A stretch of DNA of 64,000 nucleotides from Ruminococcus sp. GTDB lineage: Bacteria; Bacillota; Clostridia; Oscillospirales; Acutalibacteraceae. The DNA lies in NCBI GenBank assembly GCA_017411835.1, contig JAFQPG010000008.1, forward strand, positions 60,468-124,467. Reading direction: 5' to 3'. Positions 42,143-48,040 of this stretch are shown here, piece after piece. Position numbers and translations under genes: made by a program. Position 1 is the first letter of the stretch, and the number at the start of each line of letters is the position of its first letter. Under the pieces are notes generated by a model. That model was not told the origin of the DNA. It saw only the letters and a list, made by a program, of their open reading frames with translations, and searched no databases.

Positions 42143-42261
42143 AATATCACCTCCATTTAGTTAATGATATCACAAAAATCGGCATATTTCAATGATGCGT
42201 CGCCTAGCAGTTACATGATGTTATGCTTTGCATAATGATGTTGCCGTCGCTCACCCTCTTA

Positions 42262-42274
42262 GAGTTCAAATCTC
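42262..42274 (+). repeat. Inverted 13-base copy of the tRNA-Arg T-arm
   Basis: GAGTTCAAATCTC is identical to the T-arm of the tRNA-Arg gene (42338-42350) but on the opposite strand, 50-60 bases past the tRNA 3' end and beyond its terminator. The surrounding 140 bases encode nothing recognisable. Confidence 0.5.
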
Positions 42275-42290
42275 ATTGATAGTATAAATT

Positions 42291-42318
42291 AAAGGGCGCA
42301 CCAAAAGGTGCACCCTTT
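42291..42318 (-). terminator. Terminator after tRNA-Arg
   Basis: Arms AAAGGGCGCACC and GGTGCACCCTTT (one mismatch) enclose AAAA. It lies six bases past the tRNA CCA end. Confidence 0.75.
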
Positions 42319-42324
42319 AGTTTA

Positions 42325-42401
42325 TGGCCCGCCCGAAGAGATTTGAACTCCCGTTCTCCGGAATCGGAATCCGTTGCGTTATCCAGCTGCGCCACGGGCG
42401 G
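42325..42401 (-). tRNA. tRNA-Arg (anticodon CCG)
   Basis: On the minus strand a CCGCCCG/CGGGCGG acceptor stem, a D-arm, an anticodon loop TTCCGAT giving CCG (reads CGG), and a T-arm GAGTTCAAATCTC fold normally. The discriminator is G and the CCA end is encoded (42327-42325). The first anticodon-stem pair appears to be an A.G mismatch. Confidence 0.93.
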
Positions 42402-42433
42402 ATATATATCATTTTACTGATACTTTTTCTTTT

Positions 42434-44344
42434 TTATTCGCTGTCTTCTGAAAGCTGCGCCCACTCTTCTAAAAGGGCATCAAGCTCTGATTGCTTTTCT
42501 TCAAGCGTTGAAGAAATCTCTGACAACTGCTGGTAGTCTGTCATAACATCCTCGTCGTTCATTTTAAGCTGTAACGACTCTATTTCTTCTTCAAGAACCG
42601 CGACACGCTTTTCACATTTTTCAAGCTGTGTTTTTCGCTTGCGCTGTGCGGACAACATCTGTTTTTGAAGCACATAGTCGTTGACCTTAGGCTTTTTATC
42701 ACTCTTATCCGTGGTGCTATCTTCAACTTTCAAAACACCTTGAGTACGTTCAAGGTAATCGTCGTAATTACCAAGATACTCTGTAAAGCCGTCACCATTC
42801 ATATATAAAACTTTAGTTGCGAGCTTATTGATAAAATATCGGTCGTGGCTGATAATCAGCATTGTACCACCGTAATTTAAAAGCGTTTTTTCGAGTGCTT
42901 CTCGAGAAGATGTATCGAGGTGGTTTGTCGGCTCGTCTAAAAGCAAAAGATTGCCCTGCTTTAGCATAAGCTTTAAAAGCGATACCCTCGCGCGCTCACC
43001 ACCGCTCATTTTAGACAGGGTTTTAAAAACATCATCACCCTTGAACATAAACGAACCGAGCATCGTTCTTACTTGTGTCAAATTCATCTGAGGGTAAGCG
43101 TCATACACCTCGTCGAGTGCAGTTTTTGACAAATCTAAATCGTTTTGCATCTGGTCAAAATATGCTAAATCAACTTTTGCACCAAAGCGGATAGCTCCTT
43201 CATCCGGTGAATGCTGACCGGTCAAAAGCTTAAACAGCGTACTTTTACCGCAACCGTTAGGTCCGATAATAAACACACGCTCGCCTTTTTTGATATGCAT
43301 AGAAATGTTTTTAAAAATCTCCTTTTTATCAAAGCTTTTCGATAAATCGTAGCACATCAGCACGTCCTGTCCGCTCTCGCGTTTAGGATTTAAAGTAAAC
43401 GACAAAGTTTCAAGCTCGCTGTCAGGGGTGACAAGCTGGTCTTTTATTTTATCGACCTGGTGCTGTTTGCTTCTTGCGGTGACAAAATTACGCTCTCTGC
43501 CCCAGCGTTTTTGTTGCTCGATTATGCCCTCTACTCGCTTAATCTCACGCATATCGTTTTCGTACTTATTGCGTAAAGCTTCCTGCTCGTGCTCTTTTTT
43601 CTTGATAAAAGCAGAGTAGTTGCCCTCATAGGTTGTTATCTTTTTATGTTCAAGCTCAATCGTTTTATTAGTAACCGCATCTAAAAAGAAACGATCGTGG
43701 CTTATAAGAATAATCTCGCCTTTAAAATCACGCAAAAAGCCTTCAAGCCAGCTTACTGCCTTTATGTCAAGGTGGTTAGTGGGCTCGTCCAAAAGCAGTA
43801 AATTTGCACGCGACAACAAAAGCTTGCACAAAGAAAGCTTTGACATCTGTCCACCGCTTAAAGTACCCGTCGGTTTTGAAAAGTCTTCCTGCGTAAAGCC
43901 TAAACCGAGTAACGCTGAACGCGCTCTGCTTTTATATGTAAGTCCGCCATCACGCTCAAAGCGTTCTATGAGCATAGTCTGGCGTGAGACAGCTTCGTTT
44001 ATATCGCCCTGTGCGTTTTCAATCTGCATAGACAAGCTGTCAATTTCGTCCTGCATCTCTTTAAGATATTCAAATACGGTGAGCACTTCGTCATATATAT
44101 TTCTGTCGGGGTTTGTGCAGGCGTGCTGTTGCATATATCCAATTTTTGTGTCCTTTGATACAGAAACACTACCCGACACAGGGGTCACATCGCCGTTTAT
44201 GACTCTAAAGATAGTGGTCTTGCCGACACCGTTTGCACCGATAAAACCGACCTTATCTCTAGGCTCGATATTAAAGCTCACATCGGTAAACAGGTTGTTT
44301 TCAATATATGTCATTGTCAGATTATGGACCGAAAGTACAGGCAC
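42434..44344 (-). CDS. ABC-F family ATPase (translation factor type)
   Basis: The 636-residue soluble protein has two ABC domains and no membrane part. Domain 1 has GANGVGKTT, LSGGQMSKLSL and LLLDEPTNHLD; domain 2 has GPNGCGKST, MSGGERARVSL and a second LLLDEPTNHLD. A charged linker separates the domains, and a C-terminal coiled coil (about 540-636) ends it, as in the YdiF/Uup-like branch. ABC-F proteins act on the ribosome to relieve stalling, and some protect against antibiotics. Which applies cannot be told. GTG at 44344 follows a purine-rich GGGGGGTGAGG. The DUF5658 gene is 12 bases upstream. Confidence 0.92.
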   Translation of the reverse strand: MPVLSVHNLTMTYIENNLFTDVSFNIEPRDKVGFIGANGVGKTTIFRVINGDVTPVSGSVSVSKDTKIGYMQQHACTNPDRNIYDEVLTVFEYLKEMQDEIDSLSMQIENAQGDINEAVSRQTMLIERFERDGGLTYKSRARSALLGLGFTQEDFSKPTGTLSGGQMSKLSLCKLLLSRANLLLLDEPTNHLDIKAVSWLEGFLRDFKGEIILISHDRFFLDAVTNKTIELEHKKITTYEGNYSAFIKKKEHEQEALRNKYENDMREIKRVEGIIEQQKRWGRERNFVTARSKQHQVDKIKDQLVTPDSELETLSFTLNPKRESGQDVLMCYDLSKSFDKKEIFKNISMHIKKGERVFIIGPNGCGKSTLFKLLTGQHSPDEGAIRFGAKVDLAYFDQMQNDLDLSKTALDEVYDAYPQMNLTQVRTMLGSFMFKGDDVFKTLSKMSGGERARVSLLKLMLKQGNLLLLDEPTNHLDTSSREALEKTLLNYGGTMLIISHDRYFINKLATKVLYMNGDGFTEYLGNYDDYLERTQGVLKVEDSTTDKSDKKPKVNDYVLQKQMLSAQRKRKTQLEKCEKRVAVLEEEIESLQLKMNDEDVMTDYQQLSEISSTLEEKQSELDALLEEWAQLSEDSE

Positions 44345-44356
44345 GACCTCACCCCC

Positions 44357-44695
44357 CTACGCAATAATTAAAATAATAAAATTAATAAAATGGTCAAGCG
44401 TAATCGCAATATATACCGTAAGTGCAAAGCAAATCAGCATATCGGCGATTTTAAGCTGACTAAAATCCAGAATATGCATACTCCTTACTGCAAAAAATAT
44501 GATAACAAAAGGCAGTATGCATTTAATTAAAAAACCGAGCGACAAGCTACCGATAAAGGTGCGCGCAATCGGGTTTGCTTCATAAAACAAGCCCGTCGAT
44601 AAAAGCAAAACCGTACACACCCAATCAATCACGTTAAGCAGATAAACAAGGTACAGCTTACGCTTTAGTTTTGAGCAAACTATTATCTGTGACAT
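44357..44695 (-). CDS. DUF5658-like small membrane protein
   Basis: The 112-residue protein has three or four hydrophobic spans. The pattern YLVYLLNVIDWVCTVLLLST followed by EANPIAR matches the DUF5658 family, whose function is unknown. It is 12 bases ahead of the ABC-F gene and probably cotranscribed with it. The leader can form a hairpin that takes in its ribosome site. Confidence 0.7.
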   Translation of the reverse strand: MSQIIVCSKLKRKLYLVYLLNVIDWVCTVLLLSTGLFYEANPIARTFIGSLSLGFLIKCILPFVIIFFAVRSMHILDFSQLKIADMLICFALTVYIAITLDHFINFIILIIA

Positions 44696-44702
44696 AAAAA
44701 CA

Positions 44703-44729
44703 CCTCAAAGGGTATTCTTCCCTATGAGG
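44703..44729 (-). promoter_or_regulatory. Leader hairpin covering the DUF5658 ribosome site
   Basis: On the minus strand CCTCATAGGG and CCCTTTGAGG pair at nine of ten positions around a short loop. The second arm contains the GAGG of the ribosome-binding site, so the fold could limit translation. Confidence 0.45.
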
Positions 44730-44810
44730 CAGTAATTATTTTCTTTTCAATCATTTTACAATACGCTACCTAAAAAATCAATATATTGAGTCATTTTTGC
44801 AAAAAAACAG

Positions 44811-44839
44811 TTGACAAATGCATCTTGGTGTGATATTAT
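44811..44839 (+). promoter_or_regulatory. Promoter of the tRNA-Thr/tRNA-Tyr unit
   Basis: A perfect TTGACA (44811-44816) and TATTAT (44834-44839) are 17 bases apart, 19 bases before the tRNA-Thr gene. Confidence 0.8.
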
Positions 44840-44858
44840 AGTTGAGCGTCAGAAATAC

Positions 44859-44934
44859 GCTGGTGTAGCTCAGTTGGTAGAGCAGCTGATTTGTAATCAG
44901 CAGGTCGGGGGTTCAAGTCCGTCCACCAGCTCCA
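44859..44934 (+). tRNA. tRNA-Thr (anticodon TGT)
   Basis: GCTGGTG/CACCAGC acceptor stem, D-arm with GTTGGTAGAGC, anticodon loop TTTGTAA between CTGAT-type arms giving TGT, T-loop GTTCAAGTCC, discriminator T and encoded CCA. Confidence 0.95.
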
Positions 44935-44937
44935 GAC

Positions 44938-44960
44938 AAGCCTACTGTTTCAGTAGGCTT
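44938..44960 (+). other. Hairpin between the two tRNA genes
   Basis: AAGCCTACTG-TTT-CAGTAGGCTT is a perfect 10-base stem but has only TTTATATG after it. It is either a weak terminator or a processing spacer, since no promoter is seen before tRNA-Tyr. Confidence 0.6.
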
Positions 44961-44967
44961 TATATGT

Positions 44968-45052
44968 GGGAGAGTTCCCGAGTGGCCAAAGGGGGCAGAC
45001 TGTAAATCTGTTGTCAGTGACTTCGGTGGTTCGAATCCACCCTCTCCCACCA
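44968..45052 (+). tRNA. tRNA-Tyr (anticodon GTA)
   Basis: GGGAGAG/CTCTCCC acceptor stem, anticodon loop CTGTAAA giving GTA, a long variable arm typical of bacterial tRNA-Tyr, T-arm GGTTCGAATCC, discriminator A and encoded CCA. Confidence 0.95.
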
Positions 45053-45060
45053 AGAAAAAA

Positions 45061-45086
45061 GCACTTGCTATTGCAAGTGCTTTTTT
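45061..45086 (+). terminator. Terminator of the tRNA unit
   Basis: GCACTTGC-TATT-GCAAGTGC followed by TTTTTT, eight bases past the tRNA-Tyr CCA. Confidence 0.93.
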
Positions 45087-45090
45087 CAGT

Positions 45091-45259
45091 TATATTCGCC
45101 TTATGGCGAGTGACATTGCTTCGCAGTGATATTCGGCTAAAGCCGAGTGATATTGGGCTTCGCCCAGTTTTATGGCGAATATAATATCACTGAAACCGCA
45201 GGTTTCAATATCACTTTCACGAAGTGAAAATATCACTGTGCCAAAGGCACAATATCACT
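45091..45259. repeat. Array of small hairpins joined by AGTGATATT/AATATCACT spacers
   Basis: Four hairpins (for example CGGC-TAAA-GCCG and GGGC-TTC-GCCC) in the left half are separated by AGTGATATT-type units at 45109, 45125 and 45146. Three hairpins in the right half (GAAACC-GCA-GGTTTC, TTTCAC-GAA-GTGAAA, GTGCC-AAA-GGCAC) are separated by AATATCACT at 45183, 45207, 45229 and 45251. TATATTCGCC (45091-45100) is the exact complement of GGCGAATATA (45174-45183), so the left half can close as a multi-branched stem. It is noncoding, and its nature is unknown. Confidence 0.8.
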
Positions 45260-45275
45260 AAAATCTCCGTCAATA

Positions 45276-45291
45276 TGGATTCGAACGACCG
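45276..45291 (-). repeat. Inverted 16-base copy of the tRNA-Tyr T-arm
   Basis: Read on the minus strand it is CGGTCGTTCGAATCCA, matching tRNA-Tyr 45024-45039 (CGGTGGTTCGAATCCA) at 15 of 16 bases. It marks the right end of the hairpin array. Confidence 0.6.
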
Positions 45292-45307
45292 AAACACACG
45301 ATATATC

Positions 45308-45336
45308 TTGTTTGATTTATAGTTTTATGCTATAAT
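45308..45336 (+). promoter_or_regulatory. Promoter of the DUF4375-like gene
   Basis: TTGTTT (45308-45313) and TATAAT (45331-45336) are 17 bases apart. Transcription should start near 45343, leaving a leader of only about 14 bases. Confidence 0.65.
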
Positions 45337-45356
45337 TCAATAAAGGCGGTGAGACT

Positions 45357-46310
45357 ACGAAAAAATTAATATTTTCAAAAGATAATTCTATAGAACCTAA
45401 CGGTGCAATCGGCATACAAAAATGCGGTATAATTTTTTGGCAGAAAACAGGCTTTTTGCGTCATTGCAACGAGCTTGGTTTTCAATCTATGATCATTTTA
45501 ATTAAGAACAAATATAGTCCAACTTCTGTTCAAATTGATGGGAATGTATGTTTTATTCAATTTGATAATGATGAAAAGAAAATGATTTTTCTTTCACTCA
45601 AAAAGGAAAGAAATTCAAAGCATTGTTTTATTTACGGAGAATCTCATACAGTGTATGCAGATGCAGAGTTCCACTTGTTCGCATTGGAAGTAGTTAACTA
45701 TATTGCAAAGAATATCGGTTGCAAATTCTATGTAGACGATGCAACCGGATATCTTGAACACGGTTCAAAAGAAAAACTTGAACAATATATTGAGAATTGT
45801 GACCTTCAGCCTGTTGTTTCTGATGATTTGTTGAGAAAGAGTATTATCGAACACCAAAATCGACCTTTGGATATCAATGAGATTTTATCTCGCGAAAATG
45901 AGCGTAATGTTGTTGTAGATGCATATGAGTTTTTTATGCGACAAAGCAAGTGGGAAATAGATGACAGGTTTCATAAGACCGTTCGAAACTTTTTGTATTG
46001 TGTTTTTTATGATGGGTTTATAGAAAATGGCGGTATTTCGGTTTTTCTTGTTGATAATGGTGGACTAATGGCAAACAGTGTAGCAAATGCCCTGCGTAAC
46101 ATCGGAGCTATTGAATCGGAAAGAATACTCAGAAAGTGTTTTAAACTTTTCCCCAATTCAGTCATACCTGAAGATGAAGCCGAAAGGCAAAAACTTTTAA
46201 GAATAATTGAAGATGATTTAGCCCCACTCGATATCGCGGCATACAACACCGATACATATTCTTTTTGTTATCGTTATTTAATGAAGAACAAAGAATATTT
46301 TTTAATGTAA
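45357..46310 (+). CDS. DUF4375-like protein, apparent ACG start codon
   Basis: The open frame runs from a stop at 45333 to 46310 and has no ATG, GTG or TTG near its promoter. The codon right after the purine-rich AAAGGCGGTGAGACT is ACG at 45357, giving 317 residues starting (M)KKLIFSKDNSIEPN. The first TTG, 33 codons later, has no ribosome site. The C-terminal part (FHKTVRNFLYCVFYDGFIENGGISVFL, then NALRNIGA and a KLFPNSVIPED segment) resembles DUF4375, a domain common in toxin-immunity and hypothetical proteins. The N-terminal half is not recognised. The gene may start rarely or may have lost its start. Confidence 0.65.
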   Translation, partial: TKKLIFSKDNSIEPNGAIGIQKCGIIFWQKTGFLRHCNELGFQSMIILIKNKYSPTSVQIDGNVCFIQFDNDEKKMIFLSLKKERNSKHCFIYGESHTVYADAEFHLFALEVVNYIAKNIGCKFYVDDATGYLEHGSKEKLEQYIENCDLQPVVSDDLLRKSIIEHQNRPLDINEILSRENERNVVVDAYEFFMRQSKWEIDDRFHKTVRNFLYCVFYDGFIENGGISVFLVDNGGLMANSVANALRNIGAIESERILRKCFKLFPNSVIPEDEAERQKLLRIIEDDLAPLDIAAYNTDTYSFCYRYLMKNKEYFLM

Positions 46311-46317
46311 TATTTCT

Positions 46318-46346
46318 CTGAACTTTTAAAGTGTTTCGGATATAAT
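46318..46346 (+). promoter_or_regulatory. Promoter of the 58-residue gene
   Basis: CTGAAC (46318-46323) and a perfect TATAAT (46341-46346) are 17 bases apart, directly after the stop of the gene in front. Confidence 0.5.
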
Positions 46347-46377
46347 TGCTGTTACCAAAAAGAAAGGTGGCAATTAT

Positions 46378-46554
46378 ATAAGCACAAAAGAATTACAGAA
46401 AGAAATTTGGTTTTTATACGGACTTTGGTATGGGTATTATCTTCTCTATACTTTTCTCAGGGATAATAAAAGAGAATTAGAGTTAGTATCAAAACTGCAG
46501 GAAAAGCAAAACGAGCTTTTGCGGCTTATTGACTTTGCAAAAGACCAACTTTAA
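46378..46554 (+). CDS. 58-residue protein of unknown function, apparent ATA start codon
   Basis: GAAAGGTGG (46362-46370) is followed after seven bases by ATA and 57 sense codons ending in TAA at 46552-46554. The peptide reads (M)STKELQKEIWFLYGLWYGYY, then a Lys/Glu-rich helix that looks like a short coiled coil. The exact ribosome-site spacing, the absence of stops and the terminator just beyond suggest a real gene, but ATA is a very rare start. A GTG inside the ribosome site is in a frame that stops after four codons. No family is recognised. Confidence 0.5.
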   Translation: MSTKELQKEIWFLYGLWYGYYLLYTFLRDNKRELELVSKLQEKQNELLRLIDFAKDQL

Positions 46555-46587
46555 GTTGGCATCTAAATGGTTCGGAACAGCCAAAAC

Positions 46588-46620
46588 AAAAAGACACCCA
46601 ATCGGGTGTCTTTTTGTTTT
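46588..46620 (+). terminator. Terminator after the 58-residue gene
   Basis: AAAAAGACACCC-AATC-GGGTGTCTTTTT is a perfect 12-base stem followed by more T residues. Confidence 0.9.
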
Positions 46621-46641
46621 GGTCGAGGGTTGTAAGAGAAA

Positions 46642-46756
46642 CGCCGCGTGGTTCGTAGTAGTAGTCAAAAAGTCGCCTCAGACTTTTTGTGCTACGAATT
46701 TCGAGCAGTGCAGATTTTTCGCGTATTGTCCGCAACAATCGAAAAATCACACGGCG
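46642..46756. other. Noncoding multi-branched inverted-repeat element
   Basis: An outer stem CGCCGCGTG/CACACGGCG (46642-46650, 46748-46756, one G.T) encloses a stem TTCGTAG/CTACGAA capped by CAAAAAGTC/GACTTTTTG. A second long hairpin follows, GATTTTTCG/CGAAAAATC with an inner ATTGT/ACAAT. The element lies between two terminators that share CACCCAATCGGGTG. Open frames over it look spurious. It may be a MITE-like repeat or a structured RNA. Confidence 0.6.
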
Positions 46757-46796
46757 CAGAACATCCACCCAAGTAAATATTATGCTTTATTAAGGT

Positions 46797-46818
46797 GCAC
46801 CCAATCGGGTGCTTTTTT
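46797..46818 (+). terminator. Second terminator-like hairpin
   Basis: GCACCC-AATC-GGGTGC followed by TTTTTT. Its loop and inner stem are the same as in the terminator at 46588, so the two bracket the inverted-repeat element. Confidence 0.85.
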
Positions 46819-46820
46819 AT

Positions 46821-46848
46821 TTGCACAATATAATTTATGTGTTATAAT
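46821..46848 (+). promoter_or_regulatory. Promoter of the PAP2 gene
   Basis: TTGCAC (46821-46826) and TATAAT (46843-46848) are 16 bases apart, 28 bases before the ATG. Confidence 0.7.
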
Positions 46849-46876
46849 TTAAAAAAGCTACAAGGAGGAGGTCTAT

Positions 46877-47800
46877 ATGGAATTTTTACAACTTCTCGAA
46901 AGTATCCGCACCCCTGTGCTTGATGCTTTCTTTTCTACTGTTACACACTTAGGTGAAGAAACATTTTTTATGCTTATTGGTCTTATCTTTTTCTGGTGTG
47001 TCAGCAAAAAACAGGGCTATTACATACTGTTTATTGGCTTTTTAGGAACTGTTGTCAACCAGTTTTTAAAGCTTATTTTCAGAGTTCCTCGACCTTGGGT
47101 TAAAAATCCAAATTTTACGGTGGTCGATTCTGCCGTAGAAGAAGCAACGGGATATTCATTTCCAAGCGGTCACACCCAGACATCAGTCGGCACATTCGGC
47201 GCGATAGCCAGAGCACGAACAGAAAAATGGCTCAGAATCATTTCGATTATAATTTGCATTTTAGTTCCATTGTCTAGAATGTATTTAGGTGTGCACACTC
47301 CTCTTGACGTCGGTGTTTCGTTTTGCATTGCTCTTATTATGGTGTTTGTGTTTTATCCGCTTATAGACAAAGCTATGGAAAAGCCGATGCTTATGCGAGC
47401 AATGTTTATTTGTATGACAGCGCTGACAGTAGGGTATGTTTTGTTTGTTGAGCTCTACTCGTTCCCTGCTGATATTGATATTCACAACTACGAAAGTGGG
47501 GTCAAAAACGGCTACAAAATTCTCGGTTGCTTTCTTGGTATATGGTTAAGCTACGAGCTCGACCAGCGATTTATACATTTTGAAACAAAAGCTTCTTTTG
47601 TTGCTCAGATACTAAAAGTTGTTTTGGGCGCTGCGCTCGTATTCCTTATAAAGAGTGTGCTCAAACAGCCACTATACGCAATTATTCCTGATACTTTTGT
47701 TGCAGACGGTGTACGATACTTTATCATCGCGGCATTCGGCGGTTGCGTATGGCCACTTACTTTCAAGCTTTTTGCAAAAATCAATAAGAAGAATACGTAA
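46877..47800 (+). CDS. PAP2-superfamily membrane phosphatase
   Basis: The 307-residue protein has several membrane spans and the full PAP2 signature: KLIFRVPRPW, SFPSGHTQTS and SRMYLGVHTPLDV, with the catalytic histidines in the last two. Members remove phosphate from undecaprenyl pyrophosphate, phosphatidic acid or similar lipids. A role in recycling the lipid carrier for wall and glycan synthesis is plausible. The C-terminal third adds further spans not needed for catalysis. AAGGAGGAGG precedes the ATG. Confidence 0.92.
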   Translation: MEFLQLLESIRTPVLDAFFSTVTHLGEETFFMLIGLIFFWCVSKKQGYYILFIGFLGTVVNQFLKLIFRVPRPWVKNPNFTVVDSAVEEATGYSFPSGHTQTSVGTFGAIARARTEKWLRIISIIICILVPLSRMYLGVHTPLDVGVSFCIALIMVFVFYPLIDKAMEKPMLMRAMFICMTALTVGYVLFVELYSFPADIDIHNYESGVKNGYKILGCFLGIWLSYELDQRFIHFETKASFVAQILKVVLGAALVFLIKSVLKQPLYAIIPDTFVADGVRYFIIAAFGGCVWPLTFKLFAKINKKNT

Positions 47801-47810
47801 GATATATCTA

Positions 47811-47838
47811 AACGGCATCCATTTCGGGTGCCGTTTTT
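47811..47838 (+). terminator. Terminator after the PAP2 gene
   Basis: AACGGCATCC and GGGTGCCGTT pair around a 5-base loop and are followed by TTT. Confidence 0.8.
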
Positions 47839-47847
47839 GCGTCTTAA

Positions 47848-47868
47848 TGTAAACTTAAGTTTCGCAAA
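47848..47868. promoter_or_regulatory. Candidate operator 1 upstream of the HTH-mutase gene
   Basis: Contains the perfect palindrome AAACTTAAGTTT within a 21-base unit that recurs 73 bases downstream with 18 matches. A dyad of this size suits an XRE-type dimer, and the gene it precedes encodes one. Confidence 0.5.
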
Positions 47869-47920
47869 TTCTTTGATTTTCAACAATATTTTATCTTATT
47901 TTGTGTAATTTCTACATTTT

Positions 47921-47941
47921 TGTAAACTTTAGTTGCGAAAA
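47921..47941. promoter_or_regulatory. Candidate operator 2 upstream of the HTH-mutase gene
   Basis: A direct repeat of operator 1 with core AAACTTTAGTTG, an imperfect dyad. The 73-base spacing is close to seven helical turns, so both sites face the same side of DNA. It lies just upstream of the -35 box. Confidence 0.5.
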
Positions 47942-47958
47942 TATCAATGTTTTGTTGC

Positions 47959-47987
47959 TTGTAAATCATCTCGTCGTGGTGTACTAT
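47959..47987 (+). promoter_or_regulatory. Promoter of the HTH-mutase gene
   Basis: TTGTAA (47959-47964) and TACTAT (47982-47987) are 17 bases apart. Confidence 0.6.
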
Positions 47988-48040
47988 AAGAAAGTAAGAA
48001 GAATATACTATTAGATGTAAATAAATTTTTGGAGGCTTAT

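Noticed and set aside
42163-42290. Small gene or RNA between the hydrolase and tRNA-Arg
   Set aside because: No open frame with a ribosome site and no complete fold was found; only the short T-arm copy and a TTATGC-TTT-GCATAA dyad stand out.
46526-46768. 80-codon minus-strand frame over the terminator and inverted-repeat element
   Set aside because: It reads through a perfect terminator hairpin and a palindromic element, has no ribosome site, and its composition is not protein-like.
48029-48040. Upstream TTG as start of the HTH-mutase gene
   Set aside because: The TTG lies two bases before the GGAGG ribosome site, which correctly serves ATG 48041.
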